In this document: one piece after another, positions 1-5,645 of the stretch | How the letters are laid out: each line of letters begins with the position of its first letter | How positions within the stretch are numbered: position 1 is the first letter of the stretch | Assembly (NCBI GenBank): GCA_051744605.1 | Contig: JBNJDE010000090.1 | Span: 1-9,011, forward strand | DNA: 9,011 nucleotides | Direction of reading: 5' to 3' | DNA from: Halanaeroarchaeum sp051744605 | GTDB lineage: Archaea > Halobacteriota > Halobacteria > Halobacteriales > Halobacteriaceae | Notes under the pieces: model-generated | Database searches by the model: none | What the model was told of the DNA's origin: nothing | What the model saw: the letters and a program-made list of their open reading frames with translations, nothing else | Translations under genes and position numbers: made by a program

Positions 1-361
1 GCCAGTATACGTAGACTACGACGTCCCAGCGGACCTCCAGGAACGAGCGCTCGAGGCGCTCGAGGTGGCCCGCGACACCGGTCGCATCAAGAAAGGAACG
101 AACGAGACGACGAAGGCCATCGAGCGGGGCAACGCCCTGCTCGTCGTGGTCGCCGAGGACGTCTCGCCCGAGGAGATCGTCATGCACATCCCCGAACTCG
201 CCGACGAGAAGGGGATCTCGACGGTCTTCGTCGAGGCACAGGACGAACTCGGCGCCGCCGCGGGCCTCGAGGTCGGCAGCGCGGCTGCCGCCATCACCGA
301 CGCCGGCGAGGCGGAGGAGGACGTCGAGGACATCGCCACGAAGGTCGAGGACCTGCGGTAA
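1..361 (+). CDS. rpl7ae: Ribosomal protein L7Ae (start codon cut by the window edge)
   Basis: This is the archaeal 50S protein L7Ae, an RNA-binding protein that recognises kink-turns. In archaea the same protein is also a subunit of box C/D and H/ACA RNPs and of RNase P (family knowledge). The frame is open from base 2 and reads PVYVDYDVPADL, and base 1 is the last G of the presumed ATG, so the full protein would be 120 aa. The kink-turn-binding signature KKGTNETTKAIERG lies at residues 31-44, and the LVVVAEDVSPEE segment follows it. The tail is acidic, as expected for a halophile. It is the first visible gene of the operon with rps28e, rpl24e and ndk, and 9 bases separate its stop from the next ATG. 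Its promoter lies outside the window. A shorter start at the internal GTG (65) would remove conserved N-terminal sequence and is unlikely. Confidence 0.96.
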   Translation, partial: PVYVDYDVPADLQERALEALEVARDTGRIKKGTNETTKAIERGNALLVVVAEDVSPEEIVMHIPELADEKGISTVFVEAQDELGAAAGLEVGSAAAAITDAGEAEEDVEDIATKVEDLR

Positions 362-370
362 CCCAGAACC

Positions 371-595
371 ATGAGCGCGGAAGAACAAACGGAGGGCTCG
401 ACGCCCGCCGAGGTCATCGAGGTCGTGGGAAAGACGGGGATGCACGGCGAAGCGATGCAGGTGAAATGTCGCATCCAGGAAGGATCGAACCAGGGCCGCA
501 TCATCACGCGCAACGTCCTCGGCCCCGTGCGGGTCGGCGACGTGATCCAGCTGCGTGAGACGGCCCGCGAAGCCGACTCCATCGGAGGCCAATAA
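371..595 (+). CDS. rps28e: Ribosomal protein S28e
   Basis: A 74-aa small-subunit protein of the archaeal/eukaryal S28e family, which adopts a small OB-like beta-barrel on the 30S subunit. Recognisable segments are GKTGMHGEAMQVKCRI (about residues 20-35), GRIITRNVLGPVRVGD, and the C-terminal ETAREADS, which corresponds to the family's basic/acidic C-terminal signature. The N-terminal ~12 residues are an acidic extension typical of haloarchaea. No strong ribosome-binding site is visible in the 9-base gap after rpl7ae, so translation is probably coupled to the upstream gene. Its TAA stop shares one base with the rpl24e ATG (TAATG at 593-597). Length and neighbours fit the conserved L7Ae-S28e-L24e-Ndk order seen in many Euryarchaeota. 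Confidence 0.96.
   Translation: MSAEEQTEGSTPAEVIEVVGKTGMHGEAMQVKCRIQEGSNQGRIITRNVLGPVRVGDVIQLRETAREADSIGGQ
584..588 (+). promoter_or_regulatory. Shine-Dalgarno GGAGG for rpl24e
   Basis: GGAGG lies 6 bases before the rpl24e ATG, inside the 3' end of rps28e. It supports the ATG at 595 and translational re-initiation within the operon. Strong SD sites are uncommon in this window, where leaderless starts dominate. Confidence 0.6.
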
Positions 596-777
596 TGCCA
601 CAGACACGTCAGTGCGACTATTGTGGATCCGACATCGAGCCCGGCACGGGCACGATGTACGTCTACAACGACGGTCGAACGATGTACTTCTGCTCCTCGA
701 AGTGCGAGAAGAACGCCGACCTGGGCCGCGAAGCCCGGGACGTCGAGTGGACCGAAGAGGCGCGGAGCGGCGAATAA
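595..777 (+). CDS. rpl24e: Ribosomal protein L24e (zinc-binding)
   Basis: A 60-aa large-subunit protein of the L24e family. It shows the expected four-cysteine zinc site: C7 and C10 (CDYC) and C33 and C37 (CSSKC), with the YVYNDGRTMYF beta segment between the pairs. The ATG overlaps the rps28e stop by one base and is preceded by a GGAGG site. Its own TAA overlaps the ndk ATG by one base, again as TAATG, so the three genes are very likely translated from one message. The tail EWTEEARSGE is acidic. Length, cysteine spacing and position leave little doubt about identity. Confidence 0.96.
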   Translation: MPQTRQCDYCGSDIEPGTGTMYVYNDGRTMYFCSSKCEKNADLGREARDVEWTEEARSGE

Positions 778-1238
778 TGAGCGAGGAACGCACCTTCGTG
801 ATGGTCAAGCCCGACGGCGTCCAGCGTGGCCTGATCGGCGAGATCATCGGGCGATTCGAAGACCGGGGGCTGAAACTGGTCGGCGGGAAGTTCATGCAGA
901 TCGACCGTGACCTCGCCGAGGAACACTACGGCGAGCACGAGGACAAGCCCTTCTTCGACGACCTCGTCGAGTTCATCACGGCCGGCCCCGTCATGGCGAT
1001 GGTCTGGGAGGGCCAGGACGCGACCCAGCAGGTCCGCACGATGATGGGCGAGACCGACCCCGCCGAGTCCGAGCCAGGCACCATCCGCGGCGACTTCGGA
1101 CTCGACCTGGGCCGGAACGTCATCCACGGCTCCGACACCGAACCCGGCTCCAACGAACGCGAGATCGAGTTGTTCTTCGACGAAGCGGAACTGCTCGACT
1201 ACGAGCGCATCGACGAAGCCTGGCTGTACGAAGACTGA
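777..1238 (+). CDS. ndk: Nucleoside diphosphate kinase
   Basis: A 153-aa cytoplasmic NDK that transfers the gamma phosphate between NTPs and NDPs through a phosphohistidine (family knowledge). Visible signatures are TFVMVKPDGVQRGLIGEII near the N-terminus, with active-site K11, and GTIRGDFG with R104. NVIHGSD carries N114 and the catalytic H117. The usual acidic C-terminus around W149 is present. The start at 777 gives the canonical length and overlaps the rpl24e stop by one base. A longer frame open from 555 reads through rpl24e in another phase and is not the protein. Kpn-loop-like sequence and length match the standard family, with no truncation. It is the last gene of the ribosomal operon. 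The run of T after it at 1260-1264 may help end the transcript. Confidence 0.97.
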   Translation: MSEERTFVMVKPDGVQRGLIGEIIGRFEDRGLKLVGGKFMQIDRDLAEEHYGEHEDKPFFDDLVEFITAGPVMAMVWEGQDATQQVRTMMGETDPAESEPGTIRGDFGLDLGRNVIHGSDTEPGSNEREIELFFDEAELLDYERIDEAWLYED

Positions 1239-1259
1239 CGGCGGCCATTCGGACCGACG

Positions 1260-1267
1260 TTTTTGTG
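1260..1267 (+). promoter_or_regulatory. T-rich promoter-like element before the macro gene
   Basis: TTTTTGTG spans positions -30 to -23 from the macro ATG, where the TATA box of a leaderless haloarchaeal transcript would sit. It also lies about 20 bases after the ndk stop, so the T5 run could equally act as an archaeal U-rich terminator for the ribosomal operon. Either role is inference from position. Confidence 0.4.
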
Positions 1268-1289
1268 TCATCGCACCGAACAGCCACGC

Positions 1290-1802
1290 ATGGACTTCGC
1301 AGTCGTCCAGGGTGACATCGCGGCACAGTCGGCGGACTGCCTGGTCAACGCCGCCGGGACCAGCCTTCGGATGGGATCGGGTGTCGCCGGTGCGCTCCGC
1401 CGTGCAGCGAACGGCCCGATCAACGAGGCGGCGATGGAGAAGGGGCCGGTCGAGCTCGGCGAGGTCGCCGTGACCGACGCCTTCGATCTGGACGCCGACT
1501 ACGTCGTTCACGCGGCCGCGATGCCCCACTACGGGGACGGCAAAGCGACCGAAGCGAGCATCCGGGCGGCGACCAGGAACGCACTCGAGACGGCCGACGA
1601 ATTGGGCTGTGAGTCGCTGGTCATCCCGGCGCTCGGGTGTGGCGTCGCGGGCTTCGACCTGGCGGACGGAGCGCGACTGATTTGCGAGGAGATAGCCGAC
1701 TTCGCGGGCGAGACGCTCTCGGACGTCCGGTTCATCGGCTACAGCGACGAGGAGGTCGAGACCATCGAAGGAGTGGCCGAAGCGGTTCGTGGCTCGGCGT
1801 GA
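1290..1802 (+). CDS. Stand-alone macro-domain (ADP-ribose-binding type) protein
   Basis: The 170-aa product is a single macro domain, a fold that binds ADP-ribose or O-acetyl-ADP-ribose and in some members hydrolyses ADP-ribosyl bonds. Evidence is VVQGDI (D9, the usual adenine-contacting Asp), CLVNAAGTSLRMGSGVAGAL (residues 17-36, first ligand loop), YVVHAAAMPHYG, and VIPALGCGVAGFDL (111-124, second glycine-rich loop). Two canonical positions differ. The second Asn of the common NAAN motif is Gly (G23), and the catalytic Asp of MacroD-type hydrolases (GGGVDG) is Ala (GSGVAG). The Ala resembles archaeal Af1521-like proteins, which also read GVA there. Activity therefore cannot be assumed. The ATG at 1290 was chosen because the in-frame GTG at 1263 would put the promoter-like T run inside the gene. 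It ends 25 bases from the convergent transporter. Confidence 0.88.
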   Translation: MDFAVVQGDIAAQSADCLVNAAGTSLRMGSGVAGALRRAANGPINEAAMEKGPVELGEVAVTDAFDLDADYVVHAAAMPHYGDGKATEASIRAATRNALETADELGCESLVIPALGCGVAGFDLADGARLICEEIADFAGETLSDVRFIGYSDEEVETIEGVAEAVRGSA

Positions 1803-1827
1803 GAGACGGTCGGTGGCCGAGTGCTCG

Positions 1828-3138
1828 TCAGGCGTCGAGACGCTCCGATCGGAATTCCGCCGGATGCCGTCGTTTCCGCACGAAGAGCACTACCGAACTC
1901 AGGAACGCCACGGCCACGGCGGCGGTGGTGATGGCGAACGCCACTCGATACCCGAACTCGGTGTAGACGACCGTCCCGCCGACGACGTCGCCCGTCCGAT
2001 AGCGGTCGAGGGCCACACCCATCAGGGGCGGGAGGGCGGTCGCCCCGAAGAAGCCCGCCGCGTTCACGGTCGCGGTGGCGACGCCGCTCACCGCGGCGGG
2101 ATACTTCTCCTTGACGATGGGGAGCGCCAGCACGATGAACCCGAGACCGGTCCCGGTCAGGAAGTACGTGAGGGCGATGACGGCAAGCGGTGGCTTCCCG
2201 GTGAGGGGGACGACGGCGAGCGTCACCACGAACAGTCCGAGCCCAGCGGCCATCGGGAGGAACCGCCGCCCGATCCGGTCCGATAGCCACCCGACGGTCG
2301 GCGAACCGACGAGCATCCCGACCGATCCGAGGAGGGTGAAGTACGAGGCCGTGGTGACGTCGAGACCGTAGACCACGACGAGGTACGGGACACCCCACAG
2401 CCCGATGATCGTCAGGACGGTGCCCATTCCCGAGAAGAAGACGATCGACAGCAGCCACTGGTCGACGTCGCCGAGGAGCCTGCGGATGTAGGCGCCGGTC
2501 TCCGAAAGCGAGATGGCGGGCTGTTCGGGGACGTTCCTGATCGGTTCGAGTTCGGCAGCAGCGGGCGAACGTCTCGCGAGGCCGAAGACGGCGACCCCCG
2601 CGACGAACCCGAAAAGCCCCAGCCCGAAGACCGTCGGTCGCCAGCCGAACCGGCCGACGGCGACCGCCAGTGGCGTCGTCGAGAAGATGGCACCCAGGCC
2701 GGCGACGCCGGCGGTCAGCCCGGTCATCATCCCGAATTCGTCGGTCCGGAACCAGTTGGCGCTGAACCGCAAAATGGAGATGAAGATGACGCCACTCCCG
2801 AGGCCGGTGAGCGCCCGCGAGAGGAAGGCGACGAGATAACCGTCGCTCAGGGTGAACCCGATCGCGCCCACGCTCAACACGAACGCGCCTCCGGCACCGA
2901 TGTACCGCGGGCCGTACCGGTCGGCCAACACGCCCGTCGGTATCTGGACGACGGCGTAGATGACGAAGAAAGAGGCGTGCAACGTCCCCAGCTCGGCGGC
3001 CGAGATGGCGAAATCCGCGGTCAACTGTTCGGAGAGAACGGCCGTGGAGAGCCGGTGGATGTTGACGAGCAAGAAGACGAGCGCGAGCGCGCCCCAGGCG
3101 AGCCAGCGTCGGTTCCTGGTATCGGCCAACAGACTCAC
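1828..3138 (-). CDS. MFS transporter, substrate unknown
   Basis: A 12-helix major facilitator superfamily permease, 436 aa from the preferred GTG at 3138. The MFS motif-A loops are visible in both halves: GVLADRYGPR (about residues 69-78) and WLSDRIGRR (about 284-292). A longer, polar central loop follows the sixth helix (ARRSPAAAELEPIRNVPEQP). The N-terminal helix contains FLLVNIHRLSTAVLSEQL, reminiscent of nitrate/organic-anion or sugar-phosphate type MFS, but the substrate cannot be named. An in-frame ATG at 3207 would add 23 non-membrane residues. The GTG is favoured because a TTAA element sits 26-29 bases upstream of it, inside that extension. It lies 148 bases downstream of the aminotransferase on the same strand, so joint regulation is possible but not shown. 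It is convergent with the macro gene. Confidence 0.88.
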   Translation of the reverse strand: MSLLADTRNRRWLAWGALALVFLLVNIHRLSTAVLSEQLTADFAISAAELGTLHASFFVIYAVVQIPTGVLADRYGPRYIGAGGAFVLSVGAIGFTLSDGYLVAFLSRALTGLGSGVIFISILRFSANWFRTDEFGMMTGLTAGVAGLGAIFSTTPLAVAVGRFGWRPTVFGLGLFGFVAGVAVFGLARRSPAAAELEPIRNVPEQPAISLSETGAYIRRLLGDVDQWLLSIVFFSGMGTVLTIIGLWGVPYLVVVYGLDVTTASYFTLLGSVGMLVGSPTVGWLSDRIGRRFLPMAAGLGLFVVTLAVVPLTGKPPLAVIALTYFLTGTGLGFIVLALPIVKEKYPAAVSGVATATVNAAGFFGATALPPLMGVALDRYRTGDVVGGTVVYTEFGYRVAFAITTAAVAVAFLSSVVLFVRKRRHPAEFRSERLDA

Positions 3139-3160
3139 GACAACTAATTGCGATGAACGA

Positions 3161-3170
3161 GGGTTAACGA
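3161..3170 (-). promoter_or_regulatory. TATA-like element of the MFS gene
   Basis: The minus strand reads TCGTTAACCC, with TTAA at -29 to -26 from the GTG at 3138. This spacing suits a leaderless transcript and argues for the GTG rather than the ATG at 3207. It is weak, being only one short A/T core. Confidence 0.4.
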
Positions 3171-3266
3171 TTGTGGTGAGACCCGTCCCCGATCGAGCGC
3201 CCTGCATTCGCCCGAGGCGGCCAGCGGGCAGTCATGACGAGCGACGGCCGACGACGTGGAGAACGA

Positions 3267-3288
3267 AACGGGTTCGAACCGAGCCGTT
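3267..3288 (-). terminator. Possible terminator after the aminotransferase
   Basis: Directly after the aminotransferase stop, the minus strand carries the perfect 10-base palindrome GGTTCGAACC (3271-3280), flanked by short pairing AACG/CGTT ends. A moderately T-rich stretch, CGTTTCGTTCT, follows. The T content is modest, so the terminator call is tentative. The palindrome could also be an operator for the downstream MFS gene. Confidence 0.35.
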
Positions 3289-4630
3289 ACAGGACGTCGT
3301 GAACGGCCTCGGCCAGGATATCCAGACCCGTGGCCGCCTGCTCCTGGGTCATGACCATCGGCGGGAGAAGCCGGAGCGTGCTGCTGTACTTGCCCGCCGT
3401 CCAGACGAGGACGCCGCGCTCGAACGCCCGTGTCTGGATCGTCTGGACGGCCTCCTTCATCGGCTGTCCCTCGTCGTCCCGGAGTTCCATCCCGATGAAC
3501 AGTCCCTTGCCCCTGACGTCCACGACCGCCGGCTCGTCTTCTCCGATTTCGCGGAGTCGTGACCGGATGAATTCACCGAGTTCCGTCGCGTGGTGGAGCA
3601 GGTCGTGCTCCTCGATGTACTCGATCGCCCGGATGCCGCCGACCATCGCGGGAACGTGTCCCCGGAAAGTGCCGACGTGGCCACCCGGTCCCCAGGTGTC
3701 GAGCGATTCGTCGTAGAGCATCGCCCCGATCGGCAACCCGGCACCCCCGATTCCCTTCGCCATGGTTATCGCGTCCGGCGTGACGTCGAAGTGGTCGCTG
3801 CCCCACCACTCACCGGTCCGGCCCAGCCCCGCCTGTATCTCGTCGACGATCAGCGGGACGTCGTTGTCGTCCGCGAGGTCGCGCAACCCCGGCAGGAAAT
3901 CCGAGGGCGGGACGATGACGCCTCCCTCGCCCTGGATCGGTTCGACCCAGATACCGGCCGGATTACTGAGGCCGCCGTACGGGTCCTCCAGTATCGACTG
4001 GACCTCGTCGAGGGCGAACTGGGCCTCCGTTTCCGTCTGTGGATAGGGCGCGTGCACGACGTCGGCCAGGAGTGGCGCGTAATCGCGTTTGTACTTCTTC
4101 CCAGCGGTCAGGCTCCCCGCGCCAGCGGTGGTACCGTGATAGGCGCCGCGGAAGCCGATGAGCCCCGATCCGCCGGTGTGCTGTTTGGCCAGCTTGATCG
4201 AGCCCTCGATGGCGTCACTCCCGGATGGGCCGCCGAAGATGACCTTGCTGTTGCCGCTCAGATCCCCGGGTGCGATCGCGTCGAGTTTCTCGATGAGTTC
4301 GATGCGAGCCTCGGTCGGGAAATCGATCGTGTGCACGACCTTGTCGATCTGTTCGTGGACGGCGGAGAGGACGTAGGGATTCGAATGACCGACGTTCAGC
4401 ACGCCGATTCCGGCGAAGAAGTCCAGATACGTGTTCCCGTCAACGTCTCGCAGCGTGGCACCTTTCGCTTCGTCGATAGCGATGGGGATCCGCCGTGGAT
4501 AGGCGACCGCGTTGCTGTCGATCTCCTTCTGGCGGTCGACGAGTTGGCGTGATTTACTGCCCGGTGCGTCGTCGACGCTCGGGGCGTCGTCGAAATGCAG
4601 CTCGTGGATGGATGGAGAGTGGGATGGCAT
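3287..4630 (-). CDS. Class III PLP-dependent aminotransferase
   Basis: A 447-aa fold-type I, class III aminotransferase (GABA/ornithine/acetylornithine/diaminobutyrate group). Substrate-neutral signatures are all present: YLDFFAGIGVLNVGHSNP (residues 68-85), FGGPSGSDAIEGSIKLAK (132-149, cofactor phosphate loop), FRGAYHG (160-166), WVEPIQGEGG (228-237) and LIVDEIQAGLGRTG (260-273, with cofactor-contacting D263 and Q266). ITMAKGIGGAGLPIGA carries the Schiff-base Lys at K292, and VGTFRGH follows. The preferred substrate is not readable from the motifs. The GGPSGSD loop recalls diaminobutyrate or 4-aminobutyrate enzymes. The ATG at 4630 follows a TATA box by 31 bases. A frame open to 4711 would add 27 residues that run through that promoter, so it is rejected. 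The Lrp-type regulator across the divergent gap is the obvious candidate controller. Confidence 0.93.
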   Translation of the reverse strand: MPSHSPSIHELHFDDAPSVDDAPGSKSRQLVDRQKEIDSNAVAYPRRIPIAIDEAKGATLRDVDGNTYLDFFAGIGVLNVGHSNPYVLSAVHEQIDKVVHTIDFPTEARIELIEKLDAIAPGDLSGNSKVIFGGPSGSDAIEGSIKLAKQHTGGSGLIGFRGAYHGTTAGAGSLTAGKKYKRDYAPLLADVVHAPYPQTETEAQFALDEVQSILEDPYGGLSNPAGIWVEPIQGEGGVIVPPSDFLPGLRDLADDNDVPLIVDEIQAGLGRTGEWWGSDHFDVTPDAITMAKGIGGAGLPIGAMLYDESLDTWGPGGHVGTFRGHVPAMVGGIRAIEYIEEHDLLHHATELGEFIRSRLREIGEDEPAVVDVRGKGLFIGMELRDDEGQPMKEAVQTIQTRAFERGVLVWTAGKYSSTLRLLPPMVMTQEQAATGLDILAEAVHDVL

Positions 4631-4634
4631 CCGT

Positions 4635-4650
4635 GCTCTATTACAAGAGC
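4635..4650. repeat. Inverted repeat at the aminotransferase transcription start
   Basis: GCTCT-ATTACA-AGAGC is a perfect 5-base inverted repeat with a 6-base spacer. It lies between the aminotransferase TATA box and its ATG, covering the expected transcription start. It is a candidate repressor operator. Binding by the neighbouring Lrp-type protein is inference. Confidence 0.45.
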
Positions 4651-4660
4651 GTGCAACATT

Positions 4661-4670
4661 GATTATAAAT
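4661..4670 (-). promoter_or_regulatory. TATA box of the aminotransferase gene
   Basis: The minus strand reads ATTTATAATC, a good haloarchaeal TATA box, 31-40 bases upstream of the ATG at 4630. It predicts a leader of roughly 10 bases. The preceding AAG may be part of the BRE. Confidence 0.75.
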
Positions 4671-4683
4671 CTTGCCGATAATC
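4661..4683. repeat. Inverted repeat overlapping the aminotransferase TATA box
   Basis: GATTAT-N11-ATAATC is a perfect 6-base inverted repeat. One arm lies in the TATA box and the other just upstream, in the BRE region. A dimeric regulator bound here would block or modulate TBP/TFB access. This is the second symmetrical element at this promoter. Confidence 0.4.
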
Positions 4684-4927
4684 CCACAGAAGAATCGTAT
4701 TTCGTCAGCATTCATTTTTCTTCGATCAGTTCGGATTGTACTCGACGGGCGCTGGCAGTACTGCCCTTCTCTCGATCCAACGAGCGACGCGACTCCTCCG
4801 GACGGGGCCTTCTCGAGCGGGACGCACCGAGTATCGACCCCTCAGCGAATCGGCTGTCCGTCGCCAGGGGCCGCGAGTCCCCGGGCCCGTCTCACCCTGC
4901 CCCCACGGTTCGATTCGCCATCTCGAC

Positions 4928-4956
4928 ACGGGGACCAGGTCGTCCCCGTCAGGGGA
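4928..4956. repeat. Perfect 8-base hairpin with an alternative second stem
   Basis: ACGGGGAC-CAGGTC-GTCCCCGT (4928-4949) is a perfect 8-base stem with a 6-base loop. Its right arm can instead pair with the next bases as TCCCC-GTCA-GGGGA (4943-4956), so the two hairpins exclude each other. It lies about 130 bases before the Lrp ATG and upstream of that gene's TATA box. It would therefore be transcribed only from another promoter, or act as a DNA site. Confidence 0.5.
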
Positions 4957-5049
4957 ATGGCCGAGAATCGCGAGCGTCCTCTCGAAGCCCGTTCGGCGGG
5001 AACCGATCGTAGCGAGATTCGGTCAGTGCCCCACCCAGAACGCCGAAGG

Positions 5050-5057
5050 TTTATCAC
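5050..5057 (+). promoter_or_regulatory. TATA box of the Lrp-type gene
   Basis: TTTATCAC sits at -34 to -27 from the ATG at 5084, giving a near-leaderless transcript. TATCAC recurs at 5077-5082 just before the ATG, 25 bases on. This direct repeat around the start could serve autoregulation, as is common for Lrp proteins (inference). Confidence 0.65.
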
Positions 5058-5083
5058 TCACTCCTGGAATATCATCTATCACG

Positions 5084-5584
5084 ATGGACGAAGAGTTAGA
5101 CGTCGACCAAAAAGACCTGAATATATTGGCCGCTATTGGAACGCGGAAGGCGACGAGCTCGAAGGAGATCAGCGACGAAACGGGGATTCCGAAGTCGACG
5201 GTTCACTACCGGATCCAGCAGCTCCGCGAGATGGGGGTGCTGAAAAACGACCTCTTCGAACTCGACCTGGAGAAGGTCGGCCTCTCGGTCACCGTGATCT
5301 CGGAGGTATTCGCCGAATTCGAGGAGGGCTATCACACGAGTATCGGCGAGAAACTCGCGGCCGTCGAGGGCGTCAACCAGGTCTACTTCACGATGGGGGA
5401 GACCGACTTCGTGGTCATCTCCCACCTCCACGACCGCGAGATGGTCAAACGACTGGTCGAGGACTTCGAGGCCATCGAGGGCATCCAGAAGACGAGTTCG
5501 AAGTTCGTCATCGAACCGGTCAAACACGCCGAGTTCCCCATCGCCGATTTCGACGCCGAGACGATGCACGAGATGCTGAAATAG
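5084..5584 (+). CDS. Lrp/AsnC-family transcriptional regulator
   Basis: A 166-aa feast/famine regulator. Residues 7-60 form the N-terminal winged helix-turn-helix (DVDQKDLNILAAIGT, then helix-turn-helix ATSSKEISDETGIPKSTVHYRIQQL with the recognition helix near 37-47). Residues about 65-145 form the effector/oligomerisation (RAM) domain, including GVNQVYFTMGETDFVV, where GETDF matches the ligand-cleft segment of the family. The last 20 residues are a short acidic tail. Such proteins work as dimers or octamers that sense amino acids. The ATG at 5084 follows a TATA box at the right distance, and a frame open from 4736 adds only basic low-quality sequence. It is divergent from the aminotransferase. 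Lrp-type control of a neighbouring transaminase has precedent in Halobacterium salinarum (LrpA1 and aspB3, from memory), so a local circuit is plausible. Confidence 0.92.
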   Translation: MDEELDVDQKDLNILAAIGTRKATSSKEISDETGIPKSTVHYRIQQLREMGVLKNDLFELDLEKVGLSVTVISEVFAEFEEGYHTSIGEKLAAVEGVNQVYFTMGETDFVVISHLHDREMVKRLVEDFEAIEGIQKTSSKFVIEPVKHAEFPIADFDAETMHEMLK

Positions 5585-5597
5585 CGGCACCGTGCCG
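5585..5597 (+). terminator. Hairpin directly after the Lrp-type stop
   Basis: CGGCAC-C-GTGCCG is a perfect inverted repeat starting at the base after the TAG stop. It can fold as a 5-base stem with a 3-base loop. There is no T run after it, so it is only a weak terminator candidate or an mRNA 3'-end stabiliser. Confidence 0.3.
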
Positions 5598-5628
5598 TGA
5601 CGGAGAGTGTCGACGGGCCATCCCGCTC

Positions 5629-5645
5629 GCCGGACGATCGCCGGC
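5629..5645 (-). terminator. Hairpin directly after the small membrane protein stop
   Basis: GCCGG-ACGATCG-CCGGC lies just beyond the stop codon of the minus-strand gene ending at 5646. It mirrors the hairpin on the other side of this 61-base convergent gap. It lacks a clear T run on the minus strand, so this is low confidence. Confidence 0.3.

Larger units (their letters stand above)
4631..5083. other. 453-base intergenic region between aminotransferase and Lrp-type gene
   Basis: This is the longest gap in the window. Its left end holds the aminotransferase promoter and two inverted repeats, and its right end holds the Lrp promoter. Open frames in the middle encode Arg/Ser/Pro-rich basic proteins with no recognisable motif, unlike the acidic proteins around them, so I see no gene. 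A T-rich stretch (ATTCATTTTTCTTC, about 4710-4724) and a strong hairpin-forming block (4928-4956) stand out. It could hold an untranslated leader, a small RNA or decayed sequence. No tRNA or known RNA fold is recognisable. Confidence 0.6.

Noticed and set aside
663..1529. 288-aa minus-strand frame opposite rpl24e, ndk and the macro gene
   Set aside because: It crosses three well-identified plus-strand genes and is a codon-bias shadow without motifs.
3267..3288. GGTTCGAACC near 3271 as a tRNA T-arm
   Set aside because: Only about 3 base pairs form in a T-stem register, and no other tRNA arms are present. It is better read as a palindrome after the aminotransferase stop.
3590..4552. Long plus-strand frame (320 aa) opposite the aminotransferase
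   Set aside because: It is an antisense shadow of a GC-rich coding gene. It has no family motif and no promoter, while the opposite strand has a full set of class III aminotransferase motifs.
4905..4923. GGTTCGATTC, resembling a tRNA T-loop, in the intergenic gap
   Set aside because: The flanking bases do not pair into a 5-base T-stem, and no acceptor, D or anticodon arms are found around it.
4736..5083. N-terminal extension of the Lrp-type regulator (frame open from 4736)
   Set aside because: The added 116 residues are basic and low-complexity and contain the gene's own TATA region. The family starts at the winged helix, matching the ATG at 5084.
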